Shown here piece after piece: positions 9,356 to 17,421 of a DNA stretch of 64,000 bases. Each line of letters opens with the position of its first letter. Position 1 is the stretch's first letter. The position numbers were made by a program, and so were the translations under genes. The notes beneath the pieces were generated by a model. That model had not been told where the DNA came from, searched no databases, and saw nothing but the letters and a program-made list of their open reading frames with translations. The DNA is from BS150m-G50 sp964501185 [NCBI: uncultured Bacteroidia bacterium] (GTDB lineage Bacteria; CAIWAD01; BS150m-G50): assembly GCA_964501185.1 (NCBI GenBank), contig CAZCRT010000014.1:1-64000 (forward strand), in the 5' to 3' direction.

Positions 9356-10131
9356 TAAAACACCTCTTCCGAGCGGTCAATGATCGTGTTGAACTTGTCG
9401 ACAGTCTGACGCTGCTTACACTCTGTGCAGAGCTCGAAGTAATCTTCCGGCAGCTGTTGCCGTTCACTGAAATATGTGACCATTGCGGTAGTAACATCAA
9501 GTGAGCGGCCACATTCGCTACAGGTTGCCATTTTGAAATCCTGATACCAGATATGGCGCTGTTTGCCGCGATCCTGAAATTTAATATTACCGGTCGGACA
9601 GACCTGAGCACAGATAGTACAACCGATACAATCAGCTGTTGCTTTACTGAAGGGGGTGTCGACGACTTTTCTCTTACCCCGCTCCACTGTGGCAATCGCT
9701 TTCATACCCAGAGCATTACAGACACGGGTACAGAGACCACAGAGAATACAGTCGTCACCCTCAGGGTCCACCGGGTAATTGCAGCTGTCAATCCCGTACT
9801 CAGCAGCCAGCTCCTGTATCACACTCGACCTGGGGCTGGAAGCCAGCAACAGGTCCAGGATAGTGCGACGGATCTGTGTCACTTCACCGGTATGTGTCTG
9901 GACGATCAATCCCTCTTCGACCGGATAGAGACAGGAAGTGACATAATTCTTCCAGCCATCCCACTCTTTTCTGGTTATCTCTACAGTACAGAGACGGCAG
10001 GCACCAAAGGGCTCAACCGCTTCATGATGACATAACGCCGGAACATCAATGCCCTGTTGGCGAATCACGGTGAGTAGCATCTCACCTTCCTTCGCCTGCA
10101 GCAGCTTTCCATTAATGCTCAATGTTATCAT
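9355..10131 (-). CDS. NuoG/HydA-like Fe-S subunit lacking the H-cluster domain
   Basis: 258 residues. The N-terminal 80 residues form a plant-type [2Fe-2S] domain (CHHEAVEPFGACRLC, then C at SCLYPVEEG). A two-cluster ferredoxin part follows (CILCGLCTRVC and CIGCTICAQVCP). The C-terminus has two more cysteine pairs (CSECGR and CTECK), perhaps a zinc ribbon or another cluster site. This matches the N-terminal electron-input part of HndD/HydA or NuoG, but the catalytic hydrogenase or molybdopterin domain is absent. AGGAG lies 6 bases before the ATG, inside a 42-bp repeat triplicated across the junction with the upstream gene. It probably links the NuoF-like subunit to ferredoxin partners. Confidence 0.85.
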   Translation of the reverse strand: MITLSINGKLLQAKEGEMLLTVIRQQGIDVPALCHHEAVEPFGACRLCTVEITRKEWDGWKNYVTSCLYPVEEGLIVQTHTGEVTQIRRTILDLLLASSPRSSVIQELAAEYGIDSCNYPVDPEGDDCILCGLCTRVCNALGMKAIATVERGKRKVVDTPFSKATADCIGCTICAQVCPTGNIKFQDRGKQRHIWYQDFKMATCSECGRSLDVTTAMVTYFSERQQLPEDYFELCTECKQRQTVDKFNTIIDRSEEVF

Positions 10132-10239
10132 GTAAGGCTCCTAGTAAACTTCAACAGTACTCAATGTAACCATGTAAGGCTCCGGGTGAACTTCAACAGT
10201 GCTCAATGTTACCATTTAAGGCCCCTAGTGAACTTCAAC
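10118..10239. repeat. three tandem 42-bp copies of a gene junction
   Basis: Units at 10118-10159, 10160-10201 and 10202-10239 (last one 38 bases). Each begins CTCAATGT and contains AAGGC(T/C)CC and AACTTCAAC on the plus strand. On the minus strand each carries the last codons of the NuoF-like gene, a Shine-Dalgarno-like GGAGCC or GGGGCC, and an ATG. Only the outer copies are used: the upstream copy supplies the real stop and the downstream copy the real start. Confidence 0.9.
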
Positions 10240-12078
10240 CGCATCAAAATTACAAACTGCCATGCAGGCACCACATTGCGTGCACTTGTCCTGATCGATA
10301 ACATGCAGCCCCTTCTTCTCACCTGTGATAGCATCATCACCGCAGGCCCTGGCACATAATGTGCATCCGGTACATTTGTCGTTGATGGTATAGGTGATCA
10401 GGTCCCTGCAGACACCGGCAGGACACCGTTTATTCAGGATATGCTCCAAGTACTCATCCTTGAAATATCTCAAGGTGGAAAGCAACGGATTGGGACCGGA
10501 TTGCCCCAGCCCGCACAGTGATCCGCGAACGATCACTTCCGAGAGCTGCTCCATCCTCTCCAGATCGCTTTCAGTAGCCTTGCCTTCGCAGACTTGCTTC
10601 ACCATGCCGTGTAACTGGTACAGGCCTTCGCGGCAGGGAACACACTTGCCACAGGATTCATTGACCAGAAATTCCAGGAAGTACCTGGCTATGTCTACCA
10701 TGCAGGTCCTGTCATCCATAACAATCATGCCACCGGATCCCATCATGGAGCCATTGTCGGTGAGAGTGTCAAAATCCACCGGCAGGTCGAGCATCGACTC
10801 CGGCAGACAACCGCCTGAGGGCCCTCCAGTCTGAACCGCCTTAAAAGGCCGGTCGTCGATAATACCGCCCCCGACGTCAAATATTATCTGACGCAGGGTG
10901 ATGCCCATGGGGACCTCAATCAGACCGGTATTGCGAACCTTGCCGACCAGCGAAAACACCTTTGTTCCGGTAGATTTCGGGGTACCGATTTTACTGTACC
11001 AGTCGGCACCTTTCGCAATGATGACCGGGACATTTGCGAAGGTCTCTACATTATTCAGCACTGTTGGCTGATCGTACAGTCCTTTAACAACTGAGCGAAC
11101 ATACTTGGCTCGTGGCTCACCGACCTCCCCGGCGACAGATTTCATCAGCGCTGATGACTCACCACAGACAAAAGCGCCTGCGCCACGTGCGATACGGATA
11201 TCAAACGAGAAGCCGCTGCCAAAGATGTTCTCGCCCAGCAGACCGGTCTTACGGCAGTCTTCGATTGCTTTCTGCATATGCACTACAGCCAGAGGGTATT
11301 CCTCCCGCACATAAATATAGCCATGGTGGGCGCCTACGGCATAGGCTGCAATGATCATCCCCTCCAGGACTGCATGCGGGTCCCCTTCCAGGATGCTTCT
11401 ATCCATGAAAGCACCGGGATCACCTTCGTCACCATTGCAGATAACATAGCGAATCTCGGATTCAACATCGGCGCAGGTCTGCCACTTGCGCCCTGCAGAG
11501 AAACCGCCACCACCGCGGCCACGCAGCCTCGATTTCTTGATCTCGTCAATCACATCCTGCGGCTTCATTTCATGCAGGGTTTTGTAAAGAGCAGTATAAC
11601 CATCGTTGGCTATGTACTCGTTGATATCATGCGGGGCAATCTTGCCCAGATTCCGCAACGCAATACGCTGCTGGTGGGCAAAGAAACCTACATCAGGATA
11701 ATGGGTGATTTTCTGGCCATCGACCGGATTGGTGAACAGGAGCTTTTCGATCACTTCACCCTTGCGGATGGTTGTGTCGATAATCTCCTCCACCTGACTG
11801 ATCTTGACCTTGGTATAAAAGATGTCTTCCGGTTCTATGATCACCAGCGGGCCCTGTTCACAGAAGCCGTGACAACCGGTCGACCGCACCGCTTCGACGG
11901 AAAAACCTTTAATCCGCTTCTTCTTCAACAGGGCTTCGAACTGGTCCACGATCGTCTGAGCACCGTTGGCGAGACATCCTGTGCCACAACAGATCAGCGC
12001 TTTTCTGGTGAATTGCTTGTCCCTGTTAAGGAAATCACGCTGAACCTGTTTGAGCTGCCTGGAGTTCTTAATACACAT
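10225..12078 (-). CDS. NADH-binding diaphorase subunit, NuoF/HydB/HndC type
   Basis: 617 residues. Domain order: a thioredoxin-like [2Fe-2S] domain (cysteines 31, 35, 69, 73), the NuoF core with the FMN/NADH glycine-rich loop GRGGGGFSAGRKW (187-199) and a second stretch ICNGDEGDPGAFMDR, the N3 cluster site ESCGKCVPCREG, and a C-terminal two-[4Fe-4S] ferredoxin domain (CTGCTLCARAC, CTQCGACMAVC). This is the domain plan of HydB/HndC of NAD(P)-linked and electron-bifurcating hydrogenases. The start has GAGGAAC upstream, and the gene follows the NuoE-like gene by one base. It should oxidise or reduce NAD(P) for the operon's ferredoxin-linked enzymes. Confidence 0.93.
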   Translation of the reverse strand: MCIKNSRQLKQVQRDFLNRDKQFTRKALICCGTGCLANGAQTIVDQFEALLKKKRIKGFSVEAVRSTGCHGFCEQGPLVIIEPEDIFYTKVKISQVEEIIDTTIRKGEVIEKLLFTNPVDGQKITHYPDVGFFAHQQRIALRNLGKIAPHDINEYIANDGYTALYKTLHEMKPQDVIDEIKKSRLRGRGGGGFSAGRKWQTCADVESEIRYVICNGDEGDPGAFMDRSILEGDPHAVLEGMIIAAYAVGAHHGYIYVREEYPLAVVHMQKAIEDCRKTGLLGENIFGSGFSFDIRIARGAGAFVCGESSALMKSVAGEVGEPRAKYVRSVVKGLYDQPTVLNNVETFANVPVIIAKGADWYSKIGTPKSTGTKVFSLVGKVRNTGLIEVPMGITLRQIIFDVGGGIIDDRPFKAVQTGGPSGGCLPESMLDLPVDFDTLTDNGSMMGSGGMIVMDDRTCMVDIARYFLEFLVNESCGKCVPCREGLYQLHGMVKQVCEGKATESDLERMEQLSEVIVRGSLCGLGQSGPNPLLSTLRYFKDEYLEHILNKRCPAGVCRDLITYTINDKCTGCTLCARACGDDAITGEKKGLHVIDQDKCTQCGACMAVCNFDAVEVH

Positions 12079-12079
12079 G

Positions 12080-12535
12080 TTAGTTCCTCTTCAGCAGTTT
12101 CGCGGCTCTGGTTACATTCAGAGAACCATGGTACTTCTCATTGACAATCACCACCGGCGCCATTGCGCAGGCACCGACACAGGCGACTTCTTCGAGAGTG
12201 TACTCCATATCCTCCGTGGTTTGCCCCGCTGTGATACCCAGCTTGTTCTCCAGCTGATCCTGGATCAGTTTGGCGCCCCGGATATGACAGGCAGTACCCA
12301 GACAGACCTTTACAATATTTTTGCCACGCGGTTCCAGAGCGAATGAGTTATAGAAAGATGACACTGATGCCAGCTTGCTGAGCGGCAGATCGAGCGCTTC
12401 AGCAGTCATGGTCAAAGCTTCCGGTGGCAGATAGTGATACTCCTTCTGAATATCCTGTAGAATCATTATCAGCGACTCACTGCTTTTAGGGTGTCGGGCG
12501 ATGATCTCCGGTATCTTGCTGAAGTCTTGACACAT
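12080..12535 (-). CDS. NuoE/HydC/HndA-like [2Fe-2S] subunit
   Basis: 151 residues. The thioredoxin-like fold is shown by the start of the family helix region (IPEIIARHPKSSESLIMILQDIQKEY) and four cluster ligands in CLGTACHIRGA and EVACVGACAMAP. Such subunits pair with NuoF-type flavoproteins in complex I and NAD(P)-linked hydrogenases. AAGGA precedes the ATG by 6 bases. It sits one base before the NuoF-like gene and about 80 bases after the oxidoreductase gamma gene. Confidence 0.92.
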   Translation of the reverse strand: MCQDFSKIPEIIARHPKSSESLIMILQDIQKEYHYLPPEALTMTAEALDLPLSKLASVSSFYNSFALEPRGKNIVKVCLGTACHIRGAKLIQDQLENKLGITAGQTTEDMEYTLEEVACVGACAMAPVVIVNEKYHGSLNVTRAAKLLKRN

Positions 12536-12615
12536 AGTCTATCCTTATACCTGACCGGGAAACCCGGCATAATGGTGATGATTTTCATGAAACCCTGTCA
12601 TCCGGTACTCAGCGC

Positions 12616-13161
12616 TTACCCACTGGCCTCCTGAATGACAGTTCTACCCCGACGAAAACATTCCAGATTCTTATCGATGAACTGTGGTTTGGCAGCGAAG
12701 CTCTGGCGAATATGCTCCTCAACCATCTCGTCCGGGACAACATTAGTGACCGCCTGAAAGGCTCCGAGAATAACCATATTGGCCGCTTTGGGATTTCCCA
12801 GCTCCTGGGCCAGTTCATTGGCCGTTACCTGATACTCAAGCAGATCATCACGTTCGCAGTTCTGATCGATCAACGAACTGTTGATTATCACTTTTCCACC
12901 TGGCTGCATCAGTGGACCGAATTTCTCCAGTGAGGGGCGGTTCATAGCAACCAGAACATTGGGATTTGAAATCAGTGGTGAGGCAACCGGTTCATCGGCT
13001 ATCACCACTGCTACATTAGCAGTACCGCCACGCATCTCCGGGCCATATGAAGGAAGCCAGCTGACAAACAGATTCGCAGACATACCGGCGTAAGCAACTA
13101 TCTGCCCTGTGCGCAGAATACCCTGGCCGCCAAAACCGGCGAAAACGGCTTGAATCAACAT
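12616..13161 (-). CDS. 2-oxoacid:ferredoxin oxidoreductase, gamma subunit
   Basis: 181 residues. It starts with the family signature AVFAGFGGQGILRTGQI and has SWLPSYGPEMRGGTANV, both typical of the gamma (CoA-contacting) subunit of pyruvate/2-oxoglutarate/branched-chain ferredoxin oxidoreductases. It has no cysteine clusters. A GGGGAG Shine-Dalgarno overlaps the end of the beta gene, 3 bases upstream. It is part of the alpha-beta-gamma-delta set here. Confidence 0.93.
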   Translation of the reverse strand: MLIQAVFAGFGGQGILRTGQIVAYAGMSANLFVSWLPSYGPEMRGGTANVAVVIADEPVASPLISNPNVLVAMNRPSLEKFGPLMQPGGKVIINSSLIDQNCERDDLLEYQVTANELAQELGNPKAANMVILGAFQAVTNVVPDEMVEEHIRQSFAAKPQFIDKNLECFRRGRTVIQEASG

Positions 13162-13164
13162 CAG

Positions 13165-13908
13165 CTACTCCCCTTCCGGTGATTTAAGAATGCCCAGCTT
13201 GTAGTGCTGCATTGTAGTATCCCGAACATGGTCCATTGATTGCTGTGGTGTCATGCCCCAGTTAGTTGGACAGGTGGAAAGAACCTCTACAAGCGAGAAA
13301 CAGCGATTGTCAACCTGATACTGGAAAGCCTGTCGGATAAGCTTCTTTGTCTGAACCTGGTGAATACCGTCATGGGATGAACAGCGCACTATGAAACCGG
13401 GTGTCGTCTGAGTCGCCAGTGCTTCAGAAACAGATACCGGATACCCGGTCTGCCCCACATCCCTTCCTTCAGGAGTTGTAGTAGTAACCTGATTGGGCAG
13501 AGTGGTCGGCGCCATCTGGCCACCGGTCATACCATAGATACCGTTGTTGATGAAGATGACAGTTATCTTCTCACCACGGTTGGCAGCATGAAATATCTCA
13601 TTGAAGCCGATGGAGGCCAGGTCTCCGTCACCCTGATAAGTATAGACGATCAGATCGGGGCGGGCCCGCTTGGCGCCTGTGGCCAGTGCGGGTGCGCGGC
13701 CATGGGGGGCCTCCATGAAATCGTTATTGAGATAGTTATAGATCAGAACGGCGCATCCTACCGGTGCAACACCTACAGCGCGCTCCCTGATGTTGAGTTC
13801 ATCCAGTACTTCGGCCACCATTCTATGTACGATGCCATGGGTGCAGCCGGGGCAATAATGCATCGGTACATTCTTCATCGCTGAGGTGACTTTAAAGGCC
13901 AGCTCCAT
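13165..13908 (-). CDS. 2-oxoacid:ferredoxin oxidoreductase, beta subunit (TPP-binding)
   Basis: 247 residues from the ATG at 13908. The frame is open to a GTG at 13920 overlapping the alpha stop, but GAGG lies 6 bases before 13908. The subunit binds thiamine pyrophosphate: HYCPGCTHG near the start, the TPP motif beginning YTYQGDGDLASIGFNE and the metal-binding NNGIYGMTGGQMAPTT are all present. It splits 2-oxoacids and passes electrons to ferredoxin while forming acyl-CoA with the alpha and gamma subunits. Substrate cannot be fixed from sequence: 2-oxoisovalerate or other branched-chain acids are favoured by the VorB-like alpha subunit, 2-oxoglutarate is possible. Confidence 0.93.
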   Translation of the reverse strand: MELAFKVTSAMKNVPMHYCPGCTHGIVHRMVAEVLDELNIRERAVGVAPVGCAVLIYNYLNNDFMEAPHGRAPALATGAKRARPDLIVYTYQGDGDLASIGFNEIFHAANRGEKITVIFINNGIYGMTGGQMAPTTLPNQVTTTTPEGRDVGQTGYPVSVSEALATQTTPGFIVRCSSHDGIHQVQTKKLIRQAFQYQVDNRCFSLVEVLSTCPTNWGMTPQQSMDHVRDTTMQHYKLGILKSPEGE

Positions 13909-13916
13909 GGGAGACC

Positions 13917-14969
13917 TCACTTGATAAGTTTTAACAGTTGTTCTTTAACTTCTGCCGGTGTCGGGACAATACCACCGGTGCGGCCAAAGAACTCGACCTT
14001 GCGACGGCCCTTTACGGCAAGCCTGACATCTTCAACCATCTGCCCGGTACTCATCTCTACAGAAATCACTTTACGTGCATGGCCAGCAGCCTTGTTGACA
14101 GCTGCAGCAGGGAACGGAAAGAGGGAAATCGGCCGCAGCAGCCCTATCTGATGCCCTTCATGATTGAGTTCATCAATGGCCGTTTTACAGACCCGCGCCA
14201 TCATACCGTAGGAAACGACCAGAACATCCATTTTTTCGGTAACAGCGTATTCCTCAAAACGGATCTCATTCTTCTCCATCAATCTGTATTTATCGCGCAG
14301 CTCCAGATTATTATTCTCCAGCTGCAGCGGATCGAGAAATAGTGACCTTATGATAGTGGGTTCGCGGTCTACAGCCCCGGAATTGGCATAACTGCGATCG
14401 ATATTGTCAGGTAGTTTGTAATCACGGAATTCGACCGGTTCCATCATCTGGCCGATCATACCGTCACCGATAATCATTACCGGATTGCGATACTTGTCAG
14501 CCAGATCAAATGCGTCCATGACCAGATCAGCAGCTTCCTGGACACCTGAAGGTGCCAGTACCAGCATTCGAAAATCTCCATGTCCACCACCCTTGGTAGC
14601 CATGAAGTAGTCAGACTGTGCCGGCAGAATCCCCCCCAGACCGGGACCACCACGCACAATGTTAATCAGAACTGCCGGTAGTTGCGATCCGGCCAGATAG
14701 GAGAGGGTTTCAGACATCAATGCAACACCGGGACTGGATGATGATGTGAAAACGCGCTCACCAACAGCCGCTGCACCCAGAACCATGTTCACGGCACCCA
14801 GCTCGCTTTCCGCCTGGACAAAATGCCCGCCCACTTCCGGGAGCCTGCGGACCATATATTCTGCGATCTCTGTCTGCGGAGTAATCGGGTAAGCGAAGTA
14901 GTTCAGGCAATTAGCGCGAATAGCTGCTTCTCCAAGCGCTTCGTTACCCTTCATCAATACTTTTGTCAT
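13917..14969 (-). CDS. 2-oxoacid:ferredoxin oxidoreductase, alpha subunit (VorB/KorA type)
   Basis: 350 residues. It starts MKGNEALGEAAIRANCLNYF and continues with YPITPQTEIAEY, the family signature, then FVQAESELGAVNMVLGAA and RGGPGLGGILPAQSDY. The close match in wording to proteins annotated as VorB (3-methyl-2-oxobutanoate ferredoxin oxidoreductase) suggests a branched-chain 2-oxoacid substrate, but KorA-like 2-oxoglutarate enzymes share these motifs. The stop overlaps a possible GTG start of the beta gene. It stands about 100 bases after the small ferredoxin gene. Confidence 0.92.
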   Translation of the reverse strand: MTKVLMKGNEALGEAAIRANCLNYFAYPITPQTEIAEYMVRRLPEVGGHFVQAESELGAVNMVLGAAAVGERVFTSSSSPGVALMSETLSYLAGSQLPAVLINIVRGGPGLGGILPAQSDYFMATKGGGHGDFRMLVLAPSGVQEAADLVMDAFDLADKYRNPVMIIGDGMIGQMMEPVEFRDYKLPDNIDRSYANSGAVDREPTIIRSLFLDPLQLENNNLELRDKYRLMEKNEIRFEEYAVTEKMDVLVVSYGMMARVCKTAIDELNHEGHQIGLLRPISLFPFPAAAVNKAAGHARKVISVEMSTGQMVEDVRLAVKGRRKVEFFGRTGGIVPTPAEVKEQLLKLIK

Positions 14970-15072
14970 GGCAGTTTCCTCAGGGGAGGTTTTTTGCTTT
15001 CATCACTCTTTTCAAATACCAGGCTGCTTAAGTTCGAGATGGTAGTTCCAGTTGATAGACATCATCGTGAAA

Positions 15073-15306
15073 CTAATACTCGAAGTAATGCACCATTACA
15101 CCATTAAGACCGACTTCTATCACCTGATCGGGGCAGGTGATTGCACAGAGACGACAGCCAATACAGCGGGGTTGGTCAGCTACTGTTGAGAAGAAGTAGC
15201 CTTTCTCATTTATCTCTTCGGACATGGCCAGGACATTCTGCGGGCAGGCGTAAACACAGAGTTCACATCCCTTGCAGCGTTCCTGCCTGATCATCACTCT
15301 GGGCAT
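15073..15306 (-). CDS. 2x[4Fe-4S] ferredoxin, delta subunit of the 2-oxoacid oxidoreductase
   Basis: 77 residues from the ATG at 15306, which has GAGG 5 bases upstream; the frame is open to 15339 but without a ribosome site. Two clusters: [12 protein letters not shown] and [12 protein letters not shown]. This is the usual delta subunit that receives electrons from the TPP subunit. It lies first in the four-subunit set, just after the ATPase gene. Confidence 0.9.
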   Translation of the reverse strand: MPRVMIRQERCKGCELCVYACPQNVLAMSEEINEKGYFFSTVADQPRCIGCRLCAITCPDQVIEVGLNGVMVHYFEY

Positions 15307-15356
15307 AAGGACCTCTTTCATAGCTGTGGTTGATACCACTTATCCTGAAATCGTGT

Positions 15357-16097
15357 CTAAATCTGAAAACGCCCCCGGGCTTTACCGTATTGTACATTCG
15401 GCTCCTGCCAGGGAGGCTGCATGAGGCGTCGAATCTTAAGCAGCGGAACATCATAATCTGCGCTGGAAATTTCAGCAGCAACCTGCTCTTCGACGGTCAT
15501 GAAAAGAAATGGCAGCTGAAACTGCTCCGCAAGACGGGTTGTGGTTTCATAACCACGATTGAGCACTTCAGCATCCGTATCATCCATCAGGTGTGCATTG
15601 GCTACGAGGGCAGTTATCCCCATACCGGCAGCCTGTTCTATTTCCTTCATGATGCGTGAAGCACCCTGAACAGTACTGGTGAACGGGCGCAGAACATTCA
15701 GAACGAAGATGAATTCACTGTCTTCAGGTACAATAGCGTCCTTAAGGGATCTCAGGACGCGAGCACCGACATCATCTCCACCTACATCCACAACCACATG
15801 ACGATCCGGGTCACCCAGATGGCCACGCACTTCCGGAAGTATGATAGGAAGCTCTGCGAAAAACTGCTCTCCCTTCGGAACTACAACCTCAACACCTGCT
15901 TCCTCCAGGGAATCAATAGCTTCCCGGGACCGGAAATAGGGATTAACGATATCCAGATCGATAATGGATTGTGGCTCGTTAAACTGTTTCAGGTAGAGCG
16001 CCAGATTTACGGCAACTTCAGTCTTGCCGCTGCCATAAGCGCCAGCGATTATCAGTACCCGCTTTGTCAGGTTCTGATGAAGTGTATTTTCATGCAT
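15357..16097 (-). CDS. P-loop ATPase (MinD/ParA-like) heading the oxidoreductase operon
   Basis: 246 residues from the ATG at 16097 (a TTG one codon upstream is also possible). It has a Walker A motif GAYGSGKTEVAVNLAL, a switch-like DLDIVNPYFRSREA and a VVVDVGGDDVGARVL segment. The pattern fits the SIMIBI-class ATPases that assist metal-centre assembly, but this family has no assigned function that I can state. Its position ahead of a four-subunit, cluster-rich oxidoreductase suggests a role in cofactor insertion or assembly (inference). It contains one of the ACTTCCGGAAGT palindromes (15829-15840). Confidence 0.78.
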   Translation of the reverse strand: MHENTLHQNLTKRVLIIAGAYGSGKTEVAVNLALYLKQFNEPQSIIDLDIVNPYFRSREAIDSLEEAGVEVVVPKGEQFFAELPIILPEVRGHLGDPDRHVVVDVGGDDVGARVLRSLKDAIVPEDSEFIFVLNVLRPFTSTVQGASRIMKEIEQAAGMGITALVANAHLMDDTDAEVLNRGYETTTRLAEQFQLPFLFMTVEEQVAAEISSADYDVPLLKIRRLMQPPWQEPNVQYGKARGRFQI

Positions 16098-16456
16098 CAA
16101 TATAGTCCAGTTTTGTTCCAGCGATGCTCACAATAGCAGCATTGTCAATTCGGGGAATAGACAGCAGCAGTACTTCAGAAATATGGATAACTGCGTGGTT
16201 GGCGATAATCGCAGCGCTGTTGGCGATTCACCTCGAATATCATGCACACAAAGATAGTTGGAGCATCGAAATCATTTCAAAAAACAACAGTAACAGCGCT
16301 ACAGTACAGTGAAGCTGGTTGCGACAGTATAACTGTGTAACCGAGTAGTAAAGGTAGAGTTATGGTGAATATTTCCAAGGGAAAATTGGGTTCAGCCGCC
16401 AATCAACCCCATATCGGATAGCAGTGTACCGAAGATAGCTGAAAATGGTGTATTTT
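16098..16456. other. intergenic region upstream of the oxidoreductase operon
   Basis: About 360 bases without a convincing gene. It lies between the prmA stop and the first gene of the redox operon (both minus strand), so it should hold the operon promoter and any prmA terminator. I found no strong stem with a T-run. A 62-codon plus-strand ORF at 16124-16312 has a hydrophobic centre but no ribosome site and was not called. Confidence 0.4.
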
Positions 16457-17323
16457 TCAGTCACAATCATCTTCCCGGCGCAGGTATCTGACAGCCAGCC
16501 ACTCCCCTTCCGTTTCTGACCCCTCGAGTACAAGTGGAAAATCAGCAGCGAGTTCCGCCATTTTCTGTTCATCAGACAGCAGTAATCCACTTACCAGCAG
16601 CTCCCCACCCGGATCTGTCAATCTTACCAGGTCACTGAAGACTTCTGCAATTTTCGGGAATATCATGTTTGCCATGACAATGTGGAAATGGTACATCTCT
16701 TCCAGCTGACCCGGCTCCATACTGCGGAAGAAGGTTTCATGGGCAACACTATTCAGGGTAGCATTCTCGCGGGCATTATCGACAGCATCCTGATCTATGT
16801 CTATGCCAAGCGCAAATGCCGCACCTCGTTTAACTGCAGCAATAGCGAGAATACCACTTCCGGAACCGACATCCAGAATATTCTGCCCGCTGAAATCAGA
16901 CCTGTCAATCCAACCCAGCAGCAAGCGGGTGGTTGCGTGAGTCCCCGTCCCGAACGCCATACCGGGATTTATCTCCAGGGTGGTTACCCCATTTCCAGCC
17001 TGCGGCCGGTCCCAGGGTGGATGGACAATGAAGCTGCCAACTTCGGTGGGCTTCCAACTCTTCTGCCAACTGGAATTCCAGTTAACTTCCGGAAGTTCCT
17101 CCTTCACTGCACTGAAATCGAGTTCAACATTATTGAGCGCTTCAAACTCCTCAGCATAAACTGCCAGTATTTTTTCGAAAAGGTCACTCTGCTGCTCATC
17201 CTTGAAATAGATCTCCAGCTGGCCGTTTTTCTCTTCGAGACCCAGGGCATTATTCTCAAAAGCAAGGTTGGCGATGTTTTCTGAAGGGGCCCCTTCTACA
17301 CGGATGACAAGACGATAATACAA
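16457..17323 (-). CDS. prmA: ribosomal protein L11 methyltransferase
   Basis: 288 residues. PrmA trimethylates ribosomal protein L11. Family motifs are clear: NPGMAFGTGTHATTRLLL, then the SAM-binding loop ILDVGSGSGILAIAAVKRGA with the acidic residues of GIDIDQDA, and MVMANMIFPK-like NxxxxP region (VMANMIF). The start is a TTG at 17323 with GGAG 6 bases upstream. It follows sprA on the same strand with 98 bases between. Confidence 0.94.
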   Translation of the reverse strand: MYYRLVIRVEGAPSENIANLAFENNALGLEEKNGQLEIYFKDEQQSDLFEKILAVYAEEFEALNNVELDFSAVKEELPEVNWNSSWQKSWKPTEVGSFIVHPPWDRPQAGNGVTTLEINPGMAFGTGTHATTRLLLGWIDRSDFSGQNILDVGSGSGILAIAAVKRGAAFALGIDIDQDAVDNARENATLNSVAHETFFRSMEPGQLEEMYHFHIVMANMIFPKIAEVFSDLVRLTDPGGELLVSGLLLSDEQKMAELAADFPLVLEGSETEGEWLAVRYLRREDDCD

Positions 17324-17421
17324 GGGGAACTCCTATGCCATGCAGGTTAAGTAATTTCATGCTGGTGGCTTCAGTCCCATGCAGCATTCTTCATCGAAGT
17401 CAAGTTTGCATCTCCGACAGA

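Noticed and set aside
10118-10239. CRISPR array reading of the 42-bp repeats
   Set aside because: The copies abut with no spacers and include gene ends and starts.
11278-12144. 288-codon plus-strand ORF
   Set aside because: Long but antisense to the NuoF-like and NuoE-like genes, whose reading frames carry conserved cluster and nucleotide motifs.
9355-12535. [FeFe]-hydrogenase operon
   Set aside because: The Fe-S protein ends at 258 residues with no H-cluster motifs, and no catalytic subunit is in the window.
16124-16312. 62-codon plus-strand ORF with a hydrophobic centre
   Set aside because: No Shine-Dalgarno and it sits in the likely promoter region of the oxidoreductase operon.
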